DNA of 64,000 nucleotides from Archangium violaceum (GTDB lineage Bacteria > Myxococcota > Myxococcia > Myxococcales > Myxococcaceae), in NCBI RefSeq assembly GCF_016859125.1, contig NZ_CP069338.1:1736001-1800000 (forward strand). The letters are read 5' to 3'. Every line of letters starts with the position of its first letter. The first letter of the stretch is position 1. The notes under the pieces were generated by a model. The model did not search any database and was not told where the DNA came from. It saw nothing but the letters and a program-made list of their open reading frames with translations. Positions 36,853 to 48,626 of the stretch are shown here, piece by piece. The translations under genes and the position numbers were made by a program.

Positions 36853-37703
36853 CAACGCCCTTCCCATTCCAGCCGCACGCCTCGACCTGCCTCGCTCTCT
36901 CGAACCACCAGGCGAAAGGCCGCGGCCTCTTTGTCGATTGGCCACTCCATGACGACCCAGCCGCGCTCTCCCGGCATCAACCGCGAGACGCGCATGCGCG
37001 CTGATAGCGCCACGGGCTTTGAACCGAGCGACTCGCTCGACAACCACACCACCCGAGGTATCCAAGGAGCCGCCCCCTCGGGATTACGGAATGCAATGGC
37101 AAGCACCCGCTGCTCGCCCATCCGGTACATCCAAGGTCTCTCCGCCTCCACACCCTCGGCGATGAGCGAAGCAGAAGCTGGTGCACCAATGATGCTCTTC
37201 CCCAGTGCCACCGAGCCCGACAACAGCAGCTTCACGAGGTCCGGTTGCTCGCTCGGCTCCGTCGGCGCCATCACCTGCGCGAGCTTCTCCGGGAGCACCA
37301 CCCTCACCTGCGCATCCACCTCGGACGGATGTGGCACGAGCACCAGCACCGCGCGCACCACGGCAGCACCGCCCCGAGTGACCGTCACCCAGAGCCGCAC
37401 CCGCTCGCCCTCCGCCAGTTCCACCAGGGGCTCGAGCACCACCACCCGCCCCTCCGCACCCAACAGGCGGACGCGCTCGGGCGCTTCCACCTTCACGGAA
37501 CCGGGCACCAGCCCCGACTCGAAGGCCAGCGTGGTCAGGAAGCCCGGGTGCACGCGCAGCTCCGCTGACTCCTCGGGCCCCTCTCGCAGCACCACCTCAC
37601 GCGCCTTCAATCCCCTCGCCGTCTCCGGCTCGGGTCTCGCCCACACCTCGACCGCCACCAGCACCGCCAGCACCGGCACCCGCCGGAGAAAAGCTGGAAA
37701 CAC
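36852..37703 (-). CDS. DUF2381 family protein
   Basis: This 283-residue secreted protein has a signal peptide ending near EVWARPEP. Its beta-rich pattern includes REVVLREGPEESAELRVHPG, GRVVVLEPLVELAEGERV and WPIDKEAAAFRLVVRE. I recognise this as the myxobacterial DUF2381 (TIGR02268) family. Members are commonly encoded just upstream of a membrane Ser/Thr kinase, as here with a one-base overlap, and are thought to lie in the periplasm, perhaps as a sensor partner of the kinase; that role is inference. Confidence 0.85.
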   Translation of the reverse strand: MFPAFLRRVPVLAVLVAVEVWARPEPETARGLKAREVVLREGPEESAELRVHPGFLTTLAFESGLVPGSVKVEAPERVRLLGAEGRVVVLEPLVELAEGERVRLWVTVTRGGAAVVRAVLVLVPHPSEVDAQVRVVLPEKLAQVMAPTEPSEQPDLVKLLLSGSVALGKSIIGAPASASLIAEGVEAERPWMYRMGEQRVLAIAFRNPEGAAPWIPRVVWLSSESLGSKPVALSARMRVSRLMPGERGWVVMEWPIDKEAAAFRLVVRESEAGRGVRLEWEGR

Positions 37704-37800
37704 GTGACCTCCCTGGTCACCGGATGCTAGCAGTCTTCTCCCGTCAGGTCAGCGCGTGTGCCTCGGGCGTCCAGGTATCAAGCCAATACCCTCACCCCGA

Positions 37801-37821
37801 CCCTCTCCCAGAGGGAGAGGG
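37801..37821. terminator. Perfect 9-bp stem-loop downstream of liv operon
   Basis: CCCTCTCCC at 37801-37809 pairs with GGGAGAGGG at 37813-37821 across an AGA loop, within CCCTCACCCCGACCCTCTCCC context that is common as an intergenic repeat in GC-rich proteobacteria. It lies 23 bp after the livF stop on the minus strand and could terminate the operon. Confidence 0.5.
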
Positions 37822-37843
37822 AGGGGCGTCCGGAGGGGGTCCC

Positions 37844-38595
<752 letters not shown>

Positions 38596-38599
<4 letters not shown>

Positions 38600-39447
38600 G
38601 CCGCGCCTCCCTGCGACTCCAGGTAGCTGTCACCCAGGTACGCCTCGATGACCTTCCGGTCGTTGCGCACCTCGGCCGGCGCGCCCCGGGCGATCGTCTC
38701 GCCGTGGTCCAGCACCGTGATCTTCTCGCAGATGCCCATCACGAGCTTCATGTCGTGCTCGATGACCAGGATGCCCAGGTCGAAGTCGTCCCGGAGCTTG
38801 CGGATGAGCACCATCAGGTCCGCCTTCTCGCGGGTGTTCATGCCCGCCGCCGGCTCGTCCAGGAGCAGCACCTTGGGCCGCGTGCCCAACGCGCGGGCGA
38901 TCTCCAGCCGCCGCTGCTCGCCGTAGGGCAGGTTGCGCGCCTCCTCGTCGCGCCGGTGCGCCAGCCCCATCACCTCCAGCAGGCGCTCGGCCTGCTCGGT
39001 CAGGTCGCGCTCCTCGGCCTGGAAGCCCGGCGTCAGCATCAGCGCCCGCCACCAGTCGCGATAGTTCCTCATCGCCCCGCGGAACTTCACGCCCAGGCCC
39101 ACGCCGTCGGGATTGAGCGCGCCCTGCGCCCGGCACGCCACCTTCACGTTGTCCAGCGCCGTCAGGGCGCGGAACAGGCGGATGTTCTGGAAGGTGCGCG
39201 CCAGTCCCAGGTGGTTGATTTGATGCGGCAGCCACCCGTTCACGCGCTGCCCGGCCACGCGCACCTCGCCCTCGGTGGGCCGGTACACGCCCGTCAGCAC
39301 GTTGAACGCGGTCGTCTTGCCCGCGCCATTGGGGCCGATGAGCCCCTGCAGGTCTCCCTTGTGGATGGCGAGGTTGAAGTCCGAGAGCGCCTTGAGGCCC
39401 CCGAACTGGATGCTCACCCCCACCGCCTCGAGCAACGGCCCGCTCAT
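38596..39447 (-). CDS. livG: Branched-chain amino acid ABC transporter ATPase
   Basis: The 283-residue protein starts at ATG 39447, overlapping the livM stop (TGATG). It has Walker A GPNGAGKTTAFNVLTG, the LivG-type signature LPYGEQRRLEIARAL, Walker B KVLLLDEPAAGMN and the long insert between (HQINHLGLARTFQNIRLF). LivG forms a heterodimer with LivF on the cytoplasmic side of LivH/LivM. An upstream open frame to 39897 is an antisense-phase artefact of livM. Confidence 0.95.
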
Positions 39448-40517
39448 CACATCCCCTTCCGGCGACGAGGAATCCACCGCGGGATGACCTCCCACAGCTC
39501 CCGCGTGCCGAGCAATCCCTGCGGGCGCGACAGCATCAGCACCACCAGCATCAAGCCGTACACCGGCATGCGGATCTGATCGACCTGCTGCGCCAGGCTG
39601 CCCCCGGTGCCGAAGGTGGTGAAGAGCGAGCGCAGCCCCTCGGGCAGCAGCGTGAGGAACACCGCCGCCACGATGGCGCCCGTGGTCGAGCCCAGCCCCC
39701 CCAGCACCACCATCACGACGATCTCCATCGACTTCACGAAGGTGAAGGAGCCCGGGTTGATGATGGGGACGAAGTGCGCGAACAGCGCGCCGGCCACGCC
39801 CGCGAAGAAGGACGAGATGACGAAGGCGCGCACCTTGTAGCCCGTGGTGTTGACGCCCATGGCCTCGGCGGCCACCTCGTCCTCGCGGATGGCCCACAGG
39901 CTGCGGCCATGGCTCGAGCCCGCGATGCGGCGCGCCACCAGCACCACGAGGAACACCCAGAAGCCCACCATGGCCACCGAGGACGTCTGGGGGATGCCGC
40001 TCAACCCCAGCGCCCGCCCGAAGGCCTCGGTGTTCGTCACCGCCACGCGGATGATCTCCCCGAAGCCCAGCGTCACGATGGCCAGGTAGTCACCGCGCAG
40101 GCGCAGGCTGGGCAGGCCCACCAGGAAGCCCGCGGTGGCCGCGGCGATACCGCCCACCAGCAGCGCCACCAGCAGGAACACCTGGTCGCTCACCGCCACG
40201 GGGAGGAAGGAGATGGCCACGTCCTTGAGCGCCAGCGACGTCACGCCGGAGAGGTAGGCCCCCACCGCCATGAAGCCCGCGTGGCCGATGGAGAACTGGC
40301 CCGTCATCCCGTTCACGATGTTGAGGCTCACCGCGAGGATGACGTTCACCCCCATGATGGAGAGCAGGTAGGTGGCGAACGGCGAGTCGCTCAGCAGCCA
40401 CTCCAGCAGGAGCAGCACGGGCAGGGCGACCAGGACGGGGAAGATGCCGCGAAGGGAGGCGGGAACCATGGAGGTGGGATTCCCTGGCTTGGAGGAAACG
40501 ACGGCGGCGGTATCCAT
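39447..40517 (-). CDS. livM: Branched-chain amino acid ABC transporter permease
   Basis: The 356-residue permease has about ten membrane segments. It carries the LivM hallmarks SLNIVNGMTGQFSIGHAGFMAVGAYLSG, LGFGEIIRVAVTNTEAFGRALGLSGIP, WAIREDEVAAEAMGVNTTGYKV and VMVVLGGLGSTTGAIVAAV. With LivH it forms the substrate path. The start is 8 bp after the livH stop; the stop overlaps livG. Confidence 0.95.
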   Translation of the reverse strand: MDTAAVVSSKPGNPTSMVPASLRGIFPVLVALPVLLLLEWLLSDSPFATYLLSIMGVNVILAVSLNIVNGMTGQFSIGHAGFMAVGAYLSGVTSLALKDVAISFLPVAVSDQVFLLVALLVGGIAAATAGFLVGLPSLRLRGDYLAIVTLGFGEIIRVAVTNTEAFGRALGLSGIPQTSSVAMVGFWVFLVVLVARRIAGSSHGRSLWAIREDEVAAEAMGVNTTGYKVRAFVISSFFAGVAGALFAHFVPIINPGSFTFVKSMEIVVMVVLGGLGSTTGAIVAAVFLTLLPEGLRSLFTTFGTGGSLAQQVDQIRMPVYGLMLVVLMLSRPQGLLGTRELWEVIPRWIPRRRKGM

Positions 40518-40525
40518 GCGCGGCG

Positions 40526-41455
40526 TCAGACCTTCTCCGCCGCGACACGGCCGAACAGACCGCCGGGCCGGACGAGCAGCACGAGGATGAGGAAGCCGAA
40601 GGCCACCGCGTCACGCCAGGTACTCGCCGCGTAGCCCACCACGAACTCCTCCACCAGCCCCAGCAGCAGGCCGCCCACCATGGCTCCCGGCACGTTGCCG
40701 ATGCCACCGATGACCGCCGCCACGAAGGCCTTCAGGCCCACGTACAGGCCCATCAGCGGGCTCACCGACGTGTCCTTGATGGCGTACAGCAGACCCGCCC
40801 CCGCGGCCAGCGCGCTGCCAATCATGAACGTCAGCGAGATGACCCGGTCGGTGGGGATGCCCATGAGCGCCGCCACGCGGTGGTCGAAGGAGACCGCCCG
40901 CATCGCCCGCCCGAAGCGCGTGCGGTAGACGAGGTACTGCAGGCCCACCATCAGCCCCACCGCCAACATCAGGGAGATGACCTGCCAGTTCCACAGCACC
41001 ACGTCCGGGAACTCGGGGTCTCCGACGGTGAACCACTGCGCCGGCTTGATGATTTGAGGGAAGGCGCGCGGCGCCGAGCCCGGCAGGAAGCCGATGTCCA
41101 GCTGGAAGCCGTACGAGAGCGCGAACGAGATGCCGATGGCCGTGATGAGCGCGGTGAGCCGGGGCTTGTCGCGCAGCGGCCGGTAGGCGAAGCGCTCGAT
41201 GAGGAACCCCATGAGCGCGCAACCCGCCATGGCCACCAGGAAGATGACCAGCACCCCCCAGGGGGTGCTCTGCGTCTGACGCCCGAGCAGGAAGGCCGTC
41301 GAGTAGCCCATGTACACGCCAACCATCATCACGTCGCCGTGGGCGAAGTTGATGAGCTTGAGCACGCCGTACACCATCGTGTAGCCGAGCGCGACGAGCG
41401 CGTAGATGGTGCCCGCGGCGATGCCGTTGATGAGGTGCTGGAGGAGCTGGGCCAT
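40526..41455 (-). CDS. livH: Branched-chain amino acid ABC transporter permease
   Basis: This 309-residue permease begins MAQLLQHLINGIAAGTIYAL. It contains YTMVYGVLKLINFAHGDVMMVGVYMG, FDHRVAALMGIPTDRVISLTFMIGSALA and FVAAVIGGIGNVPGAMVGGLLLGL, all LivH hallmarks. ATG 41455 overlaps the livK stop (TAATG), so translation is coupled. It partners LivM in the inner membrane. Confidence 0.95.
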   Translation of the reverse strand: MAQLLQHLINGIAAGTIYALVALGYTMVYGVLKLINFAHGDVMMVGVYMGYSTAFLLGRQTQSTPWGVLVIFLVAMAGCALMGFLIERFAYRPLRDKPRLTALITAIGISFALSYGFQLDIGFLPGSAPRAFPQIIKPAQWFTVGDPEFPDVVLWNWQVISLMLAVGLMVGLQYLVYRTRFGRAMRAVSFDHRVAALMGIPTDRVISLTFMIGSALAAGAGLLYAIKDTSVSPLMGLYVGLKAFVAAVIGGIGNVPGAMVGGLLLGLVEEFVVGYAASTWRDAVAFGFLILVLLVRPGGLFGRVAAEKV

Positions 41456-42651
41456 TACGGATTGATGGTGGTGACGAACTGGGCCTTGCCGTCGCCGACC
41501 TTGAGGATCGCCGCCGACTTCACCGCGTTGCGGTTCTTGTCCAGCGAGATGGTGCCGGCCACTCCCTGGAAGTCCTGGGTCTGGGCAATGGCATCACGGA
41601 TGGCCGGGCCGCTCAAATCCCTGGCCCGCTCGATGGCGGCGATCGCCACCCTGGCCGCGTCATAACCGAGCGCCGCCAGCGCGTCCGGCACGCTGCCGTA
41701 GGCCGCCTTGTACTGCGCGATGAACTTCTGCACGTGCGGCTCCGGGTTCTCCGGCGAGTAGTGGTTGGAGAAGTAGCTGCCATCCAGCGCGTTGCCCGCG
41801 AGCTCGAACAGCTTCTCCGAGTCCCAGCCATCGCCGCCCATCAGCGGCACCATCAGGCCCAGCTCGCGCGCCTGGCGGGCGATGATGCCCACATCGCTGT
41901 AGTAGCCCGGCACGTAGATGGCCTGCGGCTTCGTCTTCTTGATGGCGGTGAGCTGCGCGCGGAAGTCCGTGTCGCCCTGGGAGTAGCTCTCCAGGGTGGT
42001 GATCTTCCCGCCCAACTCCGTGAACTTGCCCTGGAACACGTCCGTGAGGCCGATGGAGTAGGCGCTCTTGTTGTCCTGGAGGATGGCGACCTGCTCCGCC
42101 TTGAGGTGCTCGCGGGCGAACTTCGCCATCACGAATCCCTGGAAGGGGTCGATGAAGCAGATGCGGAAGATGTATTCACCCTTCTCCGTGACGGAGGGGT
42201 TGGTGGAGGCGGGCGTGATCATCGGCACCCCGGCCGACTGGGCCTTCTCCGCCATGGCCAGGGAGTTGGACGAGGCCACATCGCCGAGGATGATCACCAC
42301 CTTGTCCTGGGTGATGAGGCGCGTGGTCGCCTGGGCGGCCTCCTCGGGCTTGCTCTGGTTGTCGTAGACGCGCACGGCGATCTTCTTGCCCTTCACCCCA
42401 CCGGCGTCGTTGGCCTGCTTGATGGCCAGCTCGATACCATTGCGGGTGGACACGCCAAAGGTGGCCTGGGCGCCGGTGAGGCTTCCCACCTGTCCGAGCA
42501 GGATGGTGTTCGAGTCGGCGGGAGCACCCCCGGCGGCCGCCGGCTGGGCAGCCTGGCCGCCCTCACCGGAAGGAGCGGGTTGGGACTTCTTCTCGCAGCC
42601 GGCCGCGAACAGCGCGAACGCGGTGAGGAGCATCGGAGCGAAACGGCGCAT
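41455..42651 (-). CDS. livK: Branched-chain amino acid-binding lipoprotein
   Basis: The 398-residue protein starts at ATG 42651 (MRRFAPMLLTAFALFAAGC); Cys19 is a lipobox Cys, as expected for a lipid-anchored binding protein. It has the type I periplasmic binding fold with LLGQVGSLTGAQATFGVSTRNGIELA and IAVRVYDNQSKPEEAAQAT. VPMITPASTNPSVTEKGEYIFRICF and YYSDVGIIARQARELGL follow. It delivers ligand to LivHMGF and is the first gene of the operon; a ~260-bp leader upstream may hold the promoter, but no element was identified. Confidence 0.93.
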   Translation of the reverse strand: MRRFAPMLLTAFALFAAGCEKKSQPAPSGEGGQAAQPAAAGGAPADSNTILLGQVGSLTGAQATFGVSTRNGIELAIKQANDAGGVKGKKIAVRVYDNQSKPEEAAQATTRLITQDKVVIILGDVASSNSLAMAEKAQSAGVPMITPASTNPSVTEKGEYIFRICFIDPFQGFVMAKFAREHLKAEQVAILQDNKSAYSIGLTDVFQGKFTELGGKITTLESYSQGDTDFRAQLTAIKKTKPQAIYVPGYYSDVGIIARQARELGLMVPLMGGDGWDSEKLFELAGNALDGSYFSNHYSPENPEPHVQKFIAQYKAAYGSVPDALAALGYDAARVAIAAIERARDLSGPAIRDAIAQTQDFQGVAGTISLDKNRNAVKSAAILKVGDGKAQFVTTINP

Positions 42652-42909
42652 GCGGAGCAGCCTCCAGGGGACAGGGCTACGGCAAAGCCCCGGTTTTCTA
42701 TGGGGATGCGAAAGAGGGGTCAAGCTCGCAACACCTCGTCAGGAAGGACCCCGGACTTTTTTCCACCCCAAGCATCAAGTTCGGCCCCCCCTCGTTCTCC
42801 AGCAGGGCCGCCGGGCCGTCAGGCCTTCCCCACCTCGAACCGCGAGGCTGCCCTCCCCTCCCCGGGGCCCCCACCTTTGCGCGAGAAGAACATCCACGAG
42901 GAGACAGCC

Positions 42910-43602
42910 ATGTATCAGCGCGGAGACCTCAAGGAAGGCATGACGGTCCGCAGCATCGACGGACACAAGCTCGGCAAGGTGTATGCCGTCGGTGATACGG
43001 AGTTCCACATCGAGAAGGGGCTCTTCTTCCCCAAGGACTACTCCGTCCGGTACGCGGAGATCAGTGACATCCGGGACGGGGAGATCATCCTGGCCCACGG
43101 CAAGGAGAGCCTGCGCTCGTTCTCCGACGAGGAGCCCCATGGCTCCAACACCAGCCCGGGCACCCGCACCCGGGCCTCGGACGCCGCGTGGCTGAACGCG
43201 GGCGAGCGCACCGGGGCGCCCCTGGGCCACGAGCAGCGCACACAGGACCTGGGCAACCAGGAGATCGGGCCGTACAACACCGAGGGCGCCCGGGCCAGCC
43301 CGATCCTCACCGAGGAAGACCGGGCCCGCGGCGTGGGCATCCCCGTCCACCGCGAGGGGGTGGACCGGCCCGTCATGCGCGCCTCCTCCGAGGACACCGT
43401 GGTGGGCACGCCCCTGCGCGCCGAGCAGGAGTCGGCCCGCTCCCGGGTGATGTTGTCGGACAAGGATCTCCCCATCGTCCACGATGAGCTCTACGAGGCG
43501 GAGGAGGCCCACCGCAGGGAGAGCCGCGACTCCACCGTGGAGGGCACGCGCAAGCTGGACCTCAGCGGCGAGACCGACCCGGCGAACAAGCGCGGCTTCT
43601 AG
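42910..43602 (+). CDS. PRC-barrel-like (DUF2171-type) protein
   Basis: The 230-residue product starts at ATG 42910 behind AGGAGACAGCC. Residues ~1-65 form a small beta-barrel with GMTVRSIDGHKLGKVYAVGDTEFHIEKGLFFPKDYSVRYAEISDI, like the DUF2171/PRC-barrel families found in stress proteins. The remainder is charged, disordered and shows no domain. Its TAG stop overlaps that of the convergent kinase gene within CTAG at 43599-43602. Function unknown. Confidence 0.75.
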   Translation: MYQRGDLKEGMTVRSIDGHKLGKVYAVGDTEFHIEKGLFFPKDYSVRYAEISDIRDGEIILAHGKESLRSFSDEEPHGSNTSPGTRTRASDAAWLNAGERTGAPLGHEQRTQDLGNQEIGPYNTEGARASPILTEEDRARGVGIPVHREGVDRPVMRASSEDTVVGTPLRAEQESARSRVMLSDKDLPIVHDELYEAEEAHRRESRDSTVEGTRKLDLSGETDPANKRGF

Positions 43603-45113
43603 CGACCCGTCCTGTCCGGCGCGGCGGCACGCAGCCGCGTCGGCGCGGGGGAGGTGCTCGCCGAGCTCCCCGAGGAGAGGTGGACACGCTCCAGGCGCTC
43701 GAAGCCGCGCAGGCGCTCGGGGAAGTGCATGGCCATGAGCCGCCCCACCTCCCCTTCACGCGCCGGGGGACAGGCCTCCGCCAGCGCCTCCGCCATCTGG
43801 AGCGCGCTGGCGAAGCGGTGCTCCGGATGCTTCGAGAGCGCCACCTCCAGCACCTCCCATACCGGCAGCGACATGGAGCTCGGCCGGCCCAGCCGGTCAT
43901 CGCAGATGGCGTGCATGGACTCGAGCTCGTCCCCGCGATCGAACGCGCGCACACCGGTGAACGCCTCGTAGAGGATGAGGCCCATGGAGAAGAGGTCGCT
44001 GCGCGCGTCCAGGCGGCTGCCCCTCGCCTGCTCGGGCGACATGTAGAGCGGCTTGCCCTTCACGATGCCCGGCAGCGTCACCGTGCGCTGGGCTCGCGCC
44101 TTGGCCACGCCGAAGTCCAGCACCTTCACCCGTCCGTCGAAGCCCACCATCAGGTTGTGCGGCGACAAGTCCCGGTGCACCAGGTTCAGCGGTACCCCGT
44201 CCTCGCCTCGCGCCAGGTGGGCCGCGTGCAGCCCGTGCAGCGCCTGCACCACGATGGCCACCGTCACGGCCGGCGAGGGCTTCGTGGTCTTCAACAGCCG
44301 GTCGAAGTCCACTCCACGCACCAGCTCCATCACCAGGTAGTAGGCGCCCTGCGACTCGCCGAAGTCGTAGAAGGTGACGAGGTTGGGGTGCGACAGCCGC
44401 AGCCCGATGCGGGCCTCGTCCAGGAACTGCTTCACGATGTCGGGGTCCGAGGACAGGTGCGGAAGAATCCGCTTGAGCGCCACCAGCCGCCCGAGCCCTT
44501 CGGGTCCTCGCGTGCGCGCCACCAGCACCTGCGCCATGCCGCCCGTCCCCAGGGGAGTCACCAGCTCGTAGCGGCCGATGCGGCCACGCGGCCCCGTGAC
44601 CGGGTCATCCACGGGAGCCATGTCGTCCAGCCGCTCCAGCACGCTCCGGCCGTCGGTCAGCGCCAGGAAGGCCAGCACCGCGTTGTCGAGCTGATCCCCG
44701 ATGGCCTCCACCAGCTTCATCACCAGCCGGCCGCCGTCATCGAAGCACCCCTCCACCACCAGCCCCAGCGTGCCCATCTCCAGCTTGCCGAGCGCCAGGG
44801 GGGCGCAGAAGAGCATCCGCCCATCGGGCAGGCGGCGAGGGCCCTTCCAGCTCGCGGCCTCGAACACGTCCACGGCGAGCTGACCCAACACCCGGGTGAG
44901 CACGGGACCCGAGGAGCCCCGGAGGCAGACGAAGCCCGCCGAGGCATGCACCAGCCGCGCACACTGGGTGAGGAAGACATCCACCGCCGCATCCAGGTCG
45001 AGGCCCCGCTCCAGGCAGTCCTCGAGGATGTCATCGGCCATCCGCACCACGGCGGTCAGGCCGCGCAGGAAGGCGACTTCGGCGTCGAGCGAGGGGAATT
45101 CCACGGTGCCCAT
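43599..45113 (-). CDS. Ser/Thr protein kinase with N-terminal GAF-like domain
   Basis: This 504-residue protein lacks a membrane helix. Residues ~20-155 resemble a GAF sensor (DILEDCLERGLDLDAAVDVF, ASAGFVCLRGSSGPVLTRVLG). The kinase domain (~180-455) has LGTGGMAQV, Lys214 in VALKRILPHL, Asp315 in LVHRDLSPHN and Asp333 in VLDFGVAKA. VKGKPLYMSPEQARG follows as the activation segment. HRDLSPHN is characteristic of myxobacterial kinases. A soluble sensor kinase responding to an unknown ligand is likely. Confidence 0.9.
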   Translation of the reverse strand: MGTVEFPSLDAEVAFLRGLTAVVRMADDILEDCLERGLDLDAAVDVFLTQCARLVHASAGFVCLRGSSGPVLTRVLGQLAVDVFEAASWKGPRRLPDGRMLFCAPLALGKLEMGTLGLVVEGCFDDGGRLVMKLVEAIGDQLDNAVLAFLALTDGRSVLERLDDMAPVDDPVTGPRGRIGRYELVTPLGTGGMAQVLVARTRGPEGLGRLVALKRILPHLSSDPDIVKQFLDEARIGLRLSHPNLVTFYDFGESQGAYYLVMELVRGVDFDRLLKTTKPSPAVTVAIVVQALHGLHAAHLARGEDGVPLNLVHRDLSPHNLMVGFDGRVKVLDFGVAKARAQRTVTLPGIVKGKPLYMSPEQARGSRLDARSDLFSMGLILYEAFTGVRAFDRGDELESMHAICDDRLGRPSSMSLPVWEVLEVALSKHPEHRFASALQMAEALAEACPPAREGEVGRLMAMHFPERLRGFERLERVHLSSGSSASTSPAPTRLRAAAPDRTGR

Positions 45114-45158
45114 TGAACACCGGGAAGGCGGGCCTCGGGAAGAGGCCCGTACCGGACA

Positions 45159-46991
<1,833 letters not shown>

Positions 46992-46997
46992 GGCGTC

Positions 46998-47858
46998 CTA
47001 CTCGCTCCCCTTGGGAGTGGTTCCGGTCTGTTCGTCAGAAGTTGTCGCCGGCGCGCGTGCCACCACGACCAGCGCGGGCCGCATGAGCCGCTCGTTGAGC
47101 GTGTAGCCGCGCACGGCCTCGTAGAGGACGTGGCCCGCGGGCACCTCGGCGCTCTCCACCTGCTGCATGGCCTCGTGCAGGCGCGGGTCGAACGGCTGGC
47201 CAACGGCGGAGAAGCCCTTCACGCCGTGCTTGCCGAACGTGCTCTCGAAGAGCTTGCGCGTCATCTCCACGCCCGTGCGCAGGCTCTCGAAGTCGGCGGA
47301 CTTCTGGGCCGCCTCCATCGCGCGGTCCAGGTTGTCGATCACCGGGAGGAAGTCCTTGAGCAGGCGCTCGGAGCCGAACTTCTGGATCTCCTCCTTCTCC
47401 TTCTGGGCGCGCTTCTTGTAGTTCTCCAGGTCGGCCGTGGCGCGCAGGGCCCGCTCGTGGCTCTCCTTGAGGCGCTCCATCGTCTCGCGGCTCTTGGACT
47501 GGCTGAGCTCGAGCTGCGCGCGAGCCTCCTCCAGCTCACGGCGCGCCTGCTCCAGCTGCTGGCGCACCTCGCCCAGCTCGCGATGGGACTCATGCAGCGC
47601 GGCCCGGAGCGCGCTGGCGCCCGACTCGGCCTCGGCCTCGGACACGGCTTCCCCGAAGACGGACGCGGGAACGTCCACCTCCAGGGTCAACCCGCCCTCC
47701 GGCAGGTCCACTTCCAACGTCCTCATGCCCTCGGGCACCCCCTCGTCCTCCGGTGGGGGTTGGGCCCGACGCTCGACGCTCTTCAACGCAGCGTCGATGA
47801 CGTCCTGGGAGATATCTGCCTGGATGCTGCCCTTCTCGTCACGGTTCGAGCCGGCCAC
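46998..47858 (-). CDS. grpE: Nucleotide exchange factor GrpE
   Basis: The 286-residue protein is longer than most GrpE (~200) through an N-terminal extension. It starts at GTG 47858. A coiled coil (~80-150: [20 protein letters not shown]) precedes the GrpE core: [37 protein letters not shown] and [41 protein letters not shown]. GrpE releases ADP from DnaK. It is the first gene of the pair; I saw no CIRCE element upstream. Confidence 0.92.
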   Translation of the reverse strand: MAGSNRDEKGSIQADISQDVIDAALKSVERRAQPPPEDEGVPEGMRTLEVDLPEGGLTLEVDVPASVFGEAVSEAEAESGASALRAALHESHRELGEVRQQLEQARRELEEARAQLELSQSKSRETMERLKESHERALRATADLENYKKRAQKEKEEIQKFGSERLLKDFLPVIDNLDRAMEAAQKSADFESLRTGVEMTRKLFESTFGKHGVKGFSAVGQPFDPRLHEAMQQVESAEVPAGHVLYEAVRGYTLNERLMRPALVVVARAPATTSDEQTGTTPKGSE

Positions 47859-47931
47859 GGGCGCACTATGTCATGGGGCGGGGGTCGATCCAACGTCCCG
47901 GGTGGCCGGCTCCGGGCCGCTCATGTGCCCC

Positions 47932-47949
47932 CTCTGGAGGTTTCCAGAG
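47932..47949. terminator. 7-bp stem-loop after Lys-rich gene
   Basis: CTCTGGA at 47932-47938 pairs with TCCAGAG at 47943-47949 around a GGTT loop. It is 15 bp past the stop of the minus-strand gene at 47964 and may end its transcript before grpE. No U tract follows. Confidence 0.45.
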
Positions 47950-47963
47950 CGGATGGATGGCCG

Positions 47964-48476
47964 TCAGGACGTGGGACGGGCGGGCTTCTTGCGGCCGATG
48001 GACTTCTGGGTGCCCGTCCTGGCCGCCGCCTTCTTCGCGGGCGTCTTCGCGGGGGCCTTGGCCGCCGTCTTCTTGCGGCCGATGGACTTCTGGGTGCCCG
48101 TCCTGGCCGCCGCCTTCTTCGCGGCGCGGGGCTGGGGCTCGGGCTCCGGCGTCTGGGCGGTGGAGCGGGTGGGGGCGGCTGGCGGAGGCTGGGGCTCGGC
48201 CGACGTGGGGACCTCCCGGTTGTCGAAGGTCTTCTCGATGGTCTCCTCCACGTGACGAGCGGCCGTCTCCAGGCGCTCCGCCGCCTGCTTGCCGGTCGCG
48301 ACCGCCCAGGTGCGCAGGTTCTCCAGGCCCTCCTTCACCTTGGCCTGCTTGGCGGGATCCTTCACCTCCACCAGTAGCTTCTGCGCCTCGGTCCTGAGCT
48401 CATCACCGGTGCGCTTCAGCTCCTCGCCGGTGCGCTTGATGAAGTCCATCAACTGCTTGTCCCATTTCGCGGCCAT
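47964..48476 (-). CDS. Small protein with Lys/Ala-rich histone-H1-like tail
   Basis: The 170-residue product starts at ATG 48476 (MAAKWDKQLMDFIKRTGEEL); the open frame beyond to 48605 lacks a site. The N-terminal ~100 residues are charged helices. A Pro-rich hinge leads to AAKKAAARTGTQKSIGRKK, present twice and separated by TAAKAPAKTPA. The basic tail suggests nucleic-acid binding, as in histone H1-like bacterial proteins; that is inference. The duplicated unit comes from an 84-bp-period DNA repeat. Confidence 0.75.
   Translation of the reverse strand: MAAKWDKQLMDFIKRTGEELKRTGDELRTEAQKLLVEVKDPAKQAKVKEGLENLRTWAVATGKQAAERLETAARHVEETIEKTFDNREVPTSAEPQPPPAAPTRSTAQTPEPEPQPRAAKKAAARTGTQKSIGRKKTAAKAPAKTPAKKAAARTGTQKSIGRKKPARPTS
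47985..48124. repeat. 56-bp direct repeat in Lys-rich tail
   Basis: 47985-48040 and 48069-48124 are identical over 56 bp, offset by 84 bp. They encode the repeated KKAAARTGTQKSIGRKK segment of the protein at 47964. Confidence 0.95.
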
Positions 48477-48626
48477 TGGTCTCTCTCTCTCCGTCACGGA
48501 CAGTGCGAGCCGTCTGGCTCGGCCGAACGGGGCTATAGTGCGCCCCCCATCCGGCGAGCGAATGCCCTTCCATCTGACTGCACGCCCGCCCCACACGCAA
48601 AACAATCTTCACCCCTGGAGAGACGG

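Noticed and set aside
47859-47963. Search for a CIRCE operator upstream of grpE
   Set aside because: No TTAGCACTC-type inverted repeat is present; only a short hairpin attributable to the preceding gene.
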